Origin: UBA668 sp031366885
GTDB taxonomy: Bacteria > Actinomycetota > Acidimicrobiia > Acidimicrobiales > Ilumatobacteraceae
DNA: 5,146 bases
Reading direction: 5' to 3'
Assembly: GCA_031366885.1 (NCBI GenBank)
Contig: JANLPB010000279.1
Coordinates: forward strand, 1 to 5,146
Positions 1 to 4,755 of the stretch are shown here, in pieces. Numbering within the stretch: the stretch's first letter is position 1; the number at the start of each line of letters is the position of its first letter. The notes below the pieces were generated by a model. It saw only the letters and a list, made by a program, of their open reading frames with translations. It was not told where the DNA came from and did no database searches. The position numbers and the translations under genes were made by a program.

Positions 1-425
1 AGCGCGGACCACGTTGGGTCATCGACGAAGTGATCTGTCACGAGCTGCTCGGTGGCTTGCAGGAGAAGTCGGTCGCCCCCGCTCCAGCCGTCAGCTGTTG
101 AGCCGGCCGTGAGGCGCACGAGCTCGTCGTCGGTGAGCCCGACGGCTCGGCCGATTGCAGCGTGTTGCGCCCACTCGTAGCCCGATCTGCACAGGAAGCC
201 GGTGCGCAGGATCACCAGCTCACGTTCCCGGGCGGGCAGCGTGCTGCCATTCAGGACATGATTGGCGAACACCACCCAGCGCTTGAGCAGCTTCGGGTGG
301 CGAGCAATGGTGGCAAACACGTTCAGAACCGGGCCGCGAGCCGAGTTGGCCGCAAGCACCGGTCGTGAATCGTCCGTCCACTCTGCTTCTGTGACGGGCA
401 GGATTCGAGGCTGACGGAGGCGCAT
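1..425 (-). CDS. Carboxymuconolactone decarboxylase / AhpD-like family protein (3' end cut off by the window edge)
   Basis: The minus strand reads open from ATG at 425 to the window edge, giving 141 codons with no stop. The residues 'RERELVILRTGFLC' (66-79) followed by Tyr83, Glu84, Trp85 and His88 match the carboxymuconolactone decarboxylase (CMD) fold as seen in many actinobacterial catabolic clusters. Family members are usually about 180-190 aa, so roughly 40 C-terminal residues are missing. Cys79 stands alone; the CxxC redox pair of true AhpD is absent, which argues against an AhpD-type peroxidase partner. Known members decarboxylate 4-carboxymuconolactone or act as small redox or hydrolytic proteins, so the exact reaction cannot be assigned. 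The ATG at 425 is chosen because AAGGA (437-433) sits 7 nt upstream. An in-frame GTG at 470 would add 15 residues but lies in the arm of a strong inverted repeat. The gene follows the helicase on the same strand with an 88-nt gap. Confidence 0.88.
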   Translation of the reverse strand, partial: MRLRQPRILPVTEAEWTDDSRPVLAANSARGPVLNVFATIARHPKLLKRWVVFANHVLNGSTLPARERELVILRTGFLCRSGYEWAQHAAIGRAVGLTDDELVRLTAGSTADGWSGGDRLLLQATEQLVTDHFVDDPTWSA

Positions 426-432
426 CAGCGCA

Positions 433-437
433 TCCTT
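433..437 (-). promoter_or_regulatory. Ribosome binding site (AAGGA) of the CMD-family gene
   Basis: On the minus strand AAGGA is followed by 7 nt and then ATG at 425. This is a good Shine-Dalgarno match at a normal spacing, and it decides the start over the in-frame GTG at 470. It contrasts with the starts at 2197, 4732 and 4756, which lack such a site. Confidence 0.6.
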
Positions 438-467
438 GCACCTCGCCGAGCAACCACTGCGTTTGAA

Positions 468-496
468 CACTTCCGCTCGCCAGGCGAGCGGAAGTG
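468..496. terminator. Perfect 14-bp inverted repeat, candidate terminator hairpin after the helicase gene
   Basis: The left arm CACTTCCGCTCGCC (468-481) and right arm GGCGAGCGGAAGTG (483-496) are exact reverse complements around one central base (482). In RNA a few central pairs would open to form the loop, leaving a GC-rich stem of about 11-12 bp. It begins 17 nt after the helicase stop codon and ends 42 nt before the CMD start, where an intrinsic or attenuating terminator would sit. No T-run follows on either strand, which is common for actinobacterial terminators but weakens the call. A long symmetrical operator for the CMD gene is the main alternative. Confidence 0.5.
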
Positions 497-513
497 CACA
501 AACTCTGACGGTG

Positions 514-1998
514 TTAGCGGCTCACTGGGGCGCGACGGCTGCGGCCGCGCGGGCCCGCCGGACGCGGGCTGGCGGGGCGGCCGTCTGCGGTCACGCGGGC
601 CGGACGGCCGGCGTCGGTAGTGGCTGCCGCGGCCGGACGCGAGGCGCCCGAACGCTGCGACTGGCCGTGGCCGTTGCGAGAACCTTGGCCTGCACGCTGG
701 CCGGAGCCCTTCGCCGGGCCGCTGCCCTGACGGTGGCTGCCGGCGCGCTGACCCTGACCCTGGCGCGGCCCACGCTCGACCATCGGCGCCGCTTGTGCAA
801 CGGAGATGCGACGTGCCGGCATGGCGGGGCCGGCGAGTGCCTCGAGGATGGGGTGCTTGGCGTGCACGGCGTCGGTGATGATCGGCTCGATGCGGGCAGC
901 GCGGGTCATTGCCCGCACGTCCTTGCGCTGATCCGGGGTCGAAATCGTCACGACGATGCCTTCGGCGCCGGCGCGAGCGGTACGGCCCGAGCGGTGCAGG
1001 AATGCCTTGTGCTCGGCCGGCGGATCAACGTGTACTACGAGGCGAACGTCGTCGACGTGGATACCACGAGCTGCGATATCAGTGGCGACCAACACCTTCA
1101 CCTGACCCGATGAGAAGTCGGCCAGGTTGCGCTCGCGAGCGTTCTGCGACAGGTTGCCGTGCAGCTCAACAGCCGGGATGCCCGACTGGCCGAGCTGCTT
1201 GACCAGCTTTTTGGCGCCGTGTTTGGTGCGGGTGAACAGCAGGCAGCGGTCGGCGCCGGAGGCCAGGCGAGTGACCACGCCGAGCTTGTCGGTGAGGGCA
1301 GTCTCCACGAGGTAGTGGGTCATTGCTTCGACGGGCGAATCGGCCGGGTCGAGGGCGTGGTTGACGGGGTTGACCAGGTAGCGGTCGATGAGCACCTTGA
1401 CGTCGTTGTCGAGCGTGGCGCTGAACAGCAGACGCTGGCCGGTGCGCGGGGTGCGATCCATGATGCGCTTGACGCCGGGCAGGAAGCCCATGTCGGCCAT
1501 ATGGTCGGCTTCGTCGAGCACGGTGACTTCGATGCGGTCGAGCCGGCAATGGCCCTGCTTCATGAGGTCTTCGAGGCGACCCGGGCAGGCAACGACGATG
1601 TCGACGCCAGCCTTCAGTGCGCCGGTCTGGTTGCCGAAGCCGACGCCGCCGTACACGACGGTGTGGCGCAAGCCCATGGCCTTGGCCAACGGAGCGATGG
1701 TGGCTGCGACCTGGTTGGCCAGCTCGCGAGTGGGGACAAGGACGAGGCCGCGGGGTGAACCCGGACGGGCCTTCTCGCCGCTCTTCGCCAGTGCGGCAAC
1801 GAGGGGGATGGCGAAGGCAATGGTCTTACCACTGCCGGTCTTGCCGCGACCGAGGAGGTCTTTGCCGGCGAGCGAGTCAGCAAGCGTGACTGCCTGAATC
1901 GGGAACGGTGCCGTGACGCCATCGGCGGCAAGGGCATTGATGATTGGCGTTGGAACGCCGAGGGACGCGAACGAACGCGCGACCGGAGGGGTAGTCAT
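514..1998 (-). CDS. DEAD-box ATP-dependent RNA helicase, RhlE/DeaD-like, with basic Gly/Gln/Arg-rich tail
   Basis: This is a 494-aa cytoplasmic RNA helicase that would use ATP to unwind RNA duplexes, in ribosome assembly, RNA decay or cold adaptation. Motifs in order: Q motif with Phe10 and the 'PFPIQ' Gln35; motif I 'GRGKTGSGKT' (50-59); Ia 'PTRELA' (89-94); GG (117-118); Ib 'CPGR' (138-141); II DEAD (162-165); III SAT (193-195); IV 'LLFTRTK' (253-259); V 'ATDIAARGIHV' (305-315); VI 'HRSGRTAR' (335-342). From about residue 403 the tail is low-complexity and rich in Gly, Gln, Arg and Ser, typical of a non-specific RNA-binding extension. Motif Ib has Cys for the usual Thr, and motif V has His for the usual Asp. 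The ATG at 1998 is preferred because the conserved domain begins about 8 residues later. The frame stays open to a GTG at 2103, which would add 35 non-conserved residues and lies inside an inverted repeat. No clear ribosome binding site precedes 1998. Confidence 0.93.
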   Translation of the reverse strand: MTTPPVARSFASLGVPTPIINALAADGVTAPFPIQAVTLADSLAGKDLLGRGKTGSGKTIAFAIPLVAALAKSGEKARPGSPRGLVLVPTRELANQVAATIAPLAKAMGLRHTVVYGGVGFGNQTGALKAGVDIVVACPGRLEDLMKQGHCRLDRIEVTVLDEADHMADMGFLPGVKRIMDRTPRTGQRLLFSATLDNDVKVLIDRYLVNPVNHALDPADSPVEAMTHYLVETALTDKLGVVTRLASGADRCLLFTRTKHGAKKLVKQLGQSGIPAVELHGNLSQNARERNLADFSSGQVKVLVATDIAARGIHVDDVRLVVHVDPPAEHKAFLHRSGRTARAGAEGIVVTISTPDQRKDVRAMTRAARIEPIITDAVHAKHPILEALAGPAMPARRISVAQAAPMVERGPRQGQGQRAGSHRQGSGPAKGSGQRAGQGSRNGHGQSQRSGASRPAAAATTDAGRPARVTADGRPASPRPAGPRGRSRRAPVSR

Positions 1999-2085
1999 TG
2001 AAATTGGAATGGCTCTCTGTGTAGGGGTGGCCGTGGATGCACTCACACCGCGTTGGACATGGCCAACAACCGCTGCACTCGACCT

Positions 2086-2105
2086 CTGTGACAACAGTGT
2101 CACAG
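2086..2105. promoter_or_regulatory. Inverted repeat CTGTGACA-N4-TGTCACAG, candidate operator or leader hairpin
   Basis: Two exact 8-bp arms (2086-2093 and 2098-2105) flank a 4-bp spacer. The centre lies about 98 bp from the helicase ATG and about 101 bp from the SDR ATG, so it could serve either divergent gene. The motif GTCAC or its complement occurs at 2088-2092, 2099-2103, 2127-2131 and 2173-2177, which suggests a family of half-sites for one regulator. If transcribed toward the helicase, the repeat would form an 8-bp stem with a CUGU tetraloop in a leader of roughly 100 nt. DNA operator and RNA hairpin cannot be told apart here. Confidence 0.4.
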
Positions 2106-2112
2106 CGGCTAC

Positions 2113-2118
2113 ACACTA
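2113..2118 (-). promoter_or_regulatory. Weak candidate -10 box (TAGTGT) for the helicase gene
   Basis: On the minus strand TAGTGT fits the actinobacterial TANNNT -10 pattern. Transcription would start near 2106, next to the 2086-2105 inverted repeat, and give a leader of about 108 nt before the ATG at 1998. I see no convincing -35 element. Six-base matches of this kind are common by chance, so this is a suggestion only. Confidence 0.2.
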
Positions 2119-2127
2119 CCGGGGTTG

Positions 2128-2135
2128 TCACGTGA
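2128..2135. promoter_or_regulatory. Short palindrome TCACGTGA in the divergent spacer
   Basis: This is a perfect 8-bp palindrome, 22 bp to the right of the larger inverted repeat, and it overlaps one of the four GTCAC motifs. It could be a second operator site, but an 8-bp palindrome alone is weak evidence. Confidence 0.25.
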
Positions 2136-2182
2136 ACTGTCTGATGGTGCGCTGCGCCCCGAACGGTCAGCCGTCACAGGTG

Positions 2183-2188
2183 TAGCGT
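2183..2188 (+). promoter_or_regulatory. Candidate -10 box (TAGCGT) for near-leaderless transcription of the first SDR gene
   Basis: TAGCGT matches TANNNT and ends 8 nt before the ATG at 2197, so transcription would begin at or within a couple of bases of the start codon. No Shine-Dalgarno sequence lies at normal spacing upstream of that ATG, which fits a leaderless or near-leaderless transcript. No clear -35 element is visible. Confidence 0.35.
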
Positions 2189-2196
2189 CCGCGGCC

Positions 2197-2958
2197 ATGC
2201 AGATCTCGTTGGAAGGCAAAGTCGCGCTGGTCACCGGGGCGTCTCGTGGTATTGGAAAGGCCATCGCAGCAACGATGGCTGCGTCGGGCGCAAAGGTGAT
2301 GTTGAGCTCGCGCAAGATCGATGCATTGCAGGCCGCTGCCGCTGAGATCGTCGCCCTCACTCCCGACGCTGATGTGGAGGTGTTCGCAGCGAACGCTGGC
2401 GATGTTGCGTCGGCGGGGGAGTGCGTAGCGGCCACGATCGAGCGCTTCGGCGGGCTCGACATTCTCGTCAACAATGCTGCGACCAACCCGTACTTCGGGC
2501 CGACACTGGGCGTCGATGAAGCACGGTTCGACAAGACGTTCGGTGTCAACCTGCGCGGACCGCTTTTCTGGTGCCAGGCCGCCTGGGAGCAGGCAATGAA
2601 CGGCAAGCCCGGCGTGATCGTCAACATCGCGTCGGTCGGCGGTCTGCGTGCGGAGGGCGGGCTGGGTGTCTACAACCTGACGAAGGCAGCGCTCATCCAC
2701 ATGACGCGCCAGTTGGCCGGCGAGCTCGGGCCGACTCGGGTGGTCGGCATTGCCCCCGGCCTCGTGCAGACCGATTTTGCCGCGTTCCTCGTGGAGAACT
2801 TCGGCGATCGATTGGCCGCGCAGTTGCCCACCCAGCGGCTGGGTGAGCCGCAGGACATTGCCAACCTTGCCGTCTTCCTTGCATCAGACGCCGCCTCGTG
2901 GATCACCGGCGAGACCTACGTGATCGACGGCGGCGCCGGCGTCCGCAGCACCGGCTGA
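2197..2958 (+). CDS. Short-chain dehydrogenase/reductase (FabG-like SDR), first gene of the kinase operon
   Basis: This 253-aa protein is a classical SDR of normal length, a soluble NAD(P)(H)-dependent oxidoreductase acting on an alcohol/ketone pair. It has the Rossmann motif 'TGASRGIG' (13-20), Arg39-Lys40 after the second strand (suggesting NADPH preference), 'NNAA' (92-95), and the catalytic tetrad Asn118, Ser146, Tyr159 and Lys163. The C-terminal 'VIDGG' is typical of the family. The Asp usually found in the adenine-binding loop is replaced by the stretch 'AANAG' (64-68). The ATG at 2197 is chosen because the conserved fold begins there; the frame extends upstream only into non-conserved sequence. 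Its TGA overlaps the kinase ATG as TGATG, implying translational coupling. By context it probably interconverts a hydroxyacyl-CoA and an oxoacyl-CoA, or a related hydroxy-lipid, as LvaD does in levulinate catabolism. A FabG role in fatty acid synthesis is less likely given the neighbours. Confidence 0.9.
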   Translation: MQISLEGKVALVTGASRGIGKAIAATMAASGAKVMLSSRKIDALQAAAAEIVALTPDADVEVFAANAGDVASAGECVAATIERFGGLDILVNNAATNPYFGPTLGVDEARFDKTFGVNLRGPLFWCQAAWEQAMNGKPGVIVNIASVGGLRAEGGLGVYNLTKAALIHMTRQLAGELGPTRVVGIAPGLVQTDFAAFLVENFGDRLAAQLPTQRLGEPQDIANLAVFLASDAASWITGETYVIDGGAGVRSTG

Positions 2959-3980
2959 TGGATGGCTCCATTTCTGGCGTCGATTTGTCGGTGCTTGCGA
3001 TGTGGATGGACGAGCGGGCGCTTGGCGAGGGGCCCCTTCTCGATACGGAGTTGATCACGGGGGGCACCCAGAACATCCTGCTGCGCTTCACTCGTGCCGG
3101 TCGCGTGTATGTGCTGCGTCGTCCGCCCATCAACAAGCGCGCCAACAGTGATGAAACGATGCGACGCGAGGCGCGTGCGCTCGGTGCGTTGGCTGCGACC
3201 GATGTGCCGCACCCAGCCTTGATCGCCGCGGAAGCTGATCCTGAGGTGCTCGGTGCCTCCTTCTATCTGATGGAGCCGATCGATGGTTTCAACGCGACGC
3301 TCGGTCTACCTGGTCCGTTCGACACGGACCTCGGCTGGCAGCACGAGATGGGCTTGTCGATGGCAGACGCGATCAGCGCGCTCGCCGCCGTGGATCATAT
3401 TGCGGTTGGTCTTGCGGACCTCGGCCGCTTCGAAGGCTGGGCGGAGCGCCAGGTCGGCCGCTGGCGCAAGCAGCTCGACAGCTATAGCGATCTCGCCGGC
3501 TATCCCGGCCCACACATTCCGGGTGTCGATGCGGTGGGTGAGTGGCTCGCCGCGCGGCTCCCGACCGATGCGCAGCCCGGGCTCATCCACGGCGACTTTC
3601 ACTTTGCCAATGTCCTCATCTCTCGCGACCGACCCGCAGTGGCGGCGATTGTCGACTGGGAGTTGGTGACGATCGGCGATCCGCTCCTCGATCTCGGCCA
3701 CCTGCTGGCAACCTGGCCTCAGAGCGATGCTGTTGGCATCACGGTGATGGCCGATGGGTTGCCAACGCACGACGAAGTGATCGCCCGCTACGCCGCGCAG
3801 ACCAGACGGTCGCTCGACAACCTGCTGTGGTATCGAGTGCTCGCGTGCTACCGGTTGGGGCTCATCCTGGAGGGCACCTACGCTCGTGCCTACGCGGGTC
3901 TGGCACCGAAGTCGACCGGCGATCAGTTGCATGCGCACACCGTCAGCCTGCTGGAGCAAGCCCTCACATTGATCAGTTAG
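2958..3980 (+). CDS. APH-fold phosphotransferase of the FadE36/LvaA/ACAD10-11 type
   Basis: This 340-aa protein has the aminoglycoside phosphotransferase fold but resembles the acyl-CoA-associated subgroup, not resistance enzymes. It shows a nucleotide loop 'GGTQN' (35-39), 'VLRRPP' (52-57) where kinases usually carry the strand-3 Lys, Glu71 in 'MRREARAL', the hinge 'MEPIDGF' (105-111), the catalytic loop 'LIHGDFHFANVL' (209-220) with Asp213 and Asn218, and the metal-binding segment 'IVDWELVTIGDP' (231-242) with Asp233. 'LILEGTYAR' near residues 302-310 is also characteristic. LvaA of Pseudomonas phosphorylates 4-hydroxyvaleryl-CoA, and human ACAD10/11 carry this domain fused to an acyl-CoA dehydrogenase. 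I infer a hydroxyacyl-CoA kinase. The ATG at 2958 overlaps the upstream SDR stop codon by one base, and a start further upstream would only read the SDR in another frame. The stop codon overlaps that of the convergent SDR. Antibiotic resistance is the less likely alternative. Confidence 0.9.
   Translation: MDGSISGVDLSVLAMWMDERALGEGPLLDTELITGGTQNILLRFTRAGRVYVLRRPPINKRANSDETMRREARALGALAATDVPHPALIAAEADPEVLGASFYLMEPIDGFNATLGLPGPFDTDLGWQHEMGLSMADAISALAAVDHIAVGLADLGRFEGWAERQVGRWRKQLDSYSDLAGYPGPHIPGVDAVGEWLAARLPTDAQPGLIHGDFHFANVLISRDRPAVAAIVDWELVTIGDPLLDLGHLLATWPQSDAVGITVMADGLPTHDEVIARYAAQTRRSLDNLLWYRVLACYRLGLILEGTYARAYAGLAPKSTGDQLHAHTVSLLEQALTLIS
3977..3980. other. Interlocked stop codons of convergent kinase and SDR genes (TTAG)
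   Basis: The four bases TTAG give TAG for the plus-strand kinase (3978-3980) and TAA for the minus-strand SDR (3979-3977). No spacer remains for a separate bidirectional terminator, so at least one transcript must end inside the opposite gene or by a Rho-type mechanism. Confidence 0.9.
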
Positions 3981-4732
3981 CGGGGCAGGCCGTCGATGTT
4001 GATGAGCGCGCCGGTGGTGTAGCTGCTCGCATCGCTGGCGAGGTAGAGCGCGGCGCCGACGATCTCGTGCGGCTCGCCGCCACGACCGAGGGCAAATGCA
4101 TTCTTTGCTCGCGCGTTGAACGCGTCCAGATCCCACGCCTTGGAGATGTCAGTGAGGAAGGGGCCGGGCACGATGCAGTTCACCCGCACCTTGGGGCCGA
4201 ACGCGGCGGCCAGGCCTTGGGTCAGAGAGTTGATGCCAGCCTTCGCTGCTCCGTATGGCGCCTCTGTGGGGCTTGGTCGTTGGCTGGCGATGGACGACAC
4301 GTTGATGATCGAGCCGCCGTTGCCGGCGGCCATGCGCGTGCCGACGAGTGACGACAGCCGGAACGGCCCCTTCAGATTGACGCCGATGACCTTGTCGAAC
4401 AACTCCTCGCTGATGGCATCGAGGCTGGCGTACAAGGGCGACATTCCGGCGTTGTTGACAAGGATGTCGACGCGTCCGAACTCGGCGTAGGCGGCGTCCG
4501 CCAGTCGGTCGGCGTCCGCCCAACTTCCCGCGTGATATGCGATGGGCAGCGCACGTCGCCCCAGCGCGCGCACTTCGCCGGCAACCTTCTCACAGTTGTC
4601 CAGCTTGCGGCTGGCGATCACCACGTCGGCGCCGTGCTCTGCGAAAGCCAGCGCCATCTCCCGGCCGAGGCCACGTGACCCGCCCGTAACGATTGCAACT
4701 CTTCCTGTCAGCTCGAACAAGTCCTGAGGCAT
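3977..4732 (-). CDS. Short-chain dehydrogenase/reductase (second SDR), divergent from the acyl-CoA dehydrogenase
   Basis: This 251-aa classical SDR has 'TGGSRGLG' (16-23), Arg42-Lys43 after strand 2 (suggesting NADPH), 'NNAG' (93-96), Asn119, and catalytic Ser147, Tyr160 and Lys164. 'VPGPFLTD' (188-195) forms part of the substrate loop. The adenine-loop Asp of classical SDRs is replaced by 'AYHAG' (65-69), parallel to 'AANAG' in the first SDR. The two proteins are clearly different in sequence, so this is not a recent duplication. The ATG at 4732 has no Shine-Dalgarno site but has a TAGGTT box 6 nt upstream, suggesting a leaderless mRNA. Its TAA (3979-3977) interlocks with the kinase TAG (3978-3980). 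The position between the kinase and the ACAD gene suggests a role in the same fatty or hydroxy acid pathway. The exact substrate is unknown. Confidence 0.9.
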   Translation of the reverse strand: MPQDLFELTGRVAIVTGGSRGLGREMALAFAEHGADVVIASRKLDNCEKVAGEVRALGRRALPIAYHAGSWADADRLADAAYAEFGRVDILVNNAGMSPLYASLDAISEELFDKVIGVNLKGPFRLSSLVGTRMAAGNGGSIINVSSIASQRPSPTEAPYGAAKAGINSLTQGLAAAFGPKVRVNCIVPGPFLTDISKAWDLDAFNARAKNAFALGRGGEPHEIVGAALYLASDASSYTTGALINIDGLPR

Positions 4733-4738
4733 GGCAGG

Positions 4739-4744
4739 AACCTA
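4739..4744 (-). promoter_or_regulatory. Candidate -10 box (TAGGTT) for leaderless transcription of the second SDR
   Basis: On the minus strand TAGGTT matches TANNNT and ends exactly 6 nt before ATG 4732, the spacing expected when transcription starts on the A of the start codon. No ribosome binding site is visible in the 23-bp gap. Two of its bases (4743-4744) are shared with the opposite -10 box. Confidence 0.5.
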
Positions 4745-4748
4745 CAGT
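4743..4748 (+). promoter_or_regulatory. Candidate -10 box (TACAGT) for leaderless transcription of the acyl-CoA dehydrogenase
   Basis: TACAGT matches TANNNT and ends 7 nt before ATG 4756. The only purine-rich stretch, AGGAA (4736-4740), is 15 nt from the ATG and too far to act as a Shine-Dalgarno site. A leaderless start is the simplest reading. Any -35 contacts would lie inside the opposite SDR gene. Confidence 0.5.
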
Positions 4749-4755
4749 GACGCGC

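Noticed and set aside
436..1113. Long plus-strand open frame (225 codons) opposite the helicase 3' part
   Set aside because: It is rich in Ala, Arg, Thr and Gly with no recognisable domain, and lies wholly antisense to a gene with all DEAD-box motifs. High GC content leaves such frames open by chance.
2087..2104. CRP/GlxR-type binding site (TGTGA...TCACA)
   Set aside because: The half-sites match, but the spacer is 8 bp where the CRP family consensus has 6, which places the arms on the wrong helical spacing. It is kept only as an unassigned inverted repeat.
2958..3980. Aminoglycoside resistance gene
   Set aside because: The fold is shared, but 'VLRRPP', 'LILEGTYAR' and the position in an SDR/ACAD locus fit the acyl-CoA-linked kinase subgroup.
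3306..4136. Minus-strand open frame of 276 codons across the kinase and the SDR end
   Set aside because: It has no domain pattern and is shadowed by the kinase, whose catalytic motifs are intact in the other strand.
3542..4351. Plus-strand open frame of 269 codons spanning the kinase/SDR junction
   Set aside because: It overlaps two well-supported genes in other frames and its composition is Arg/Ala-rich without motifs.
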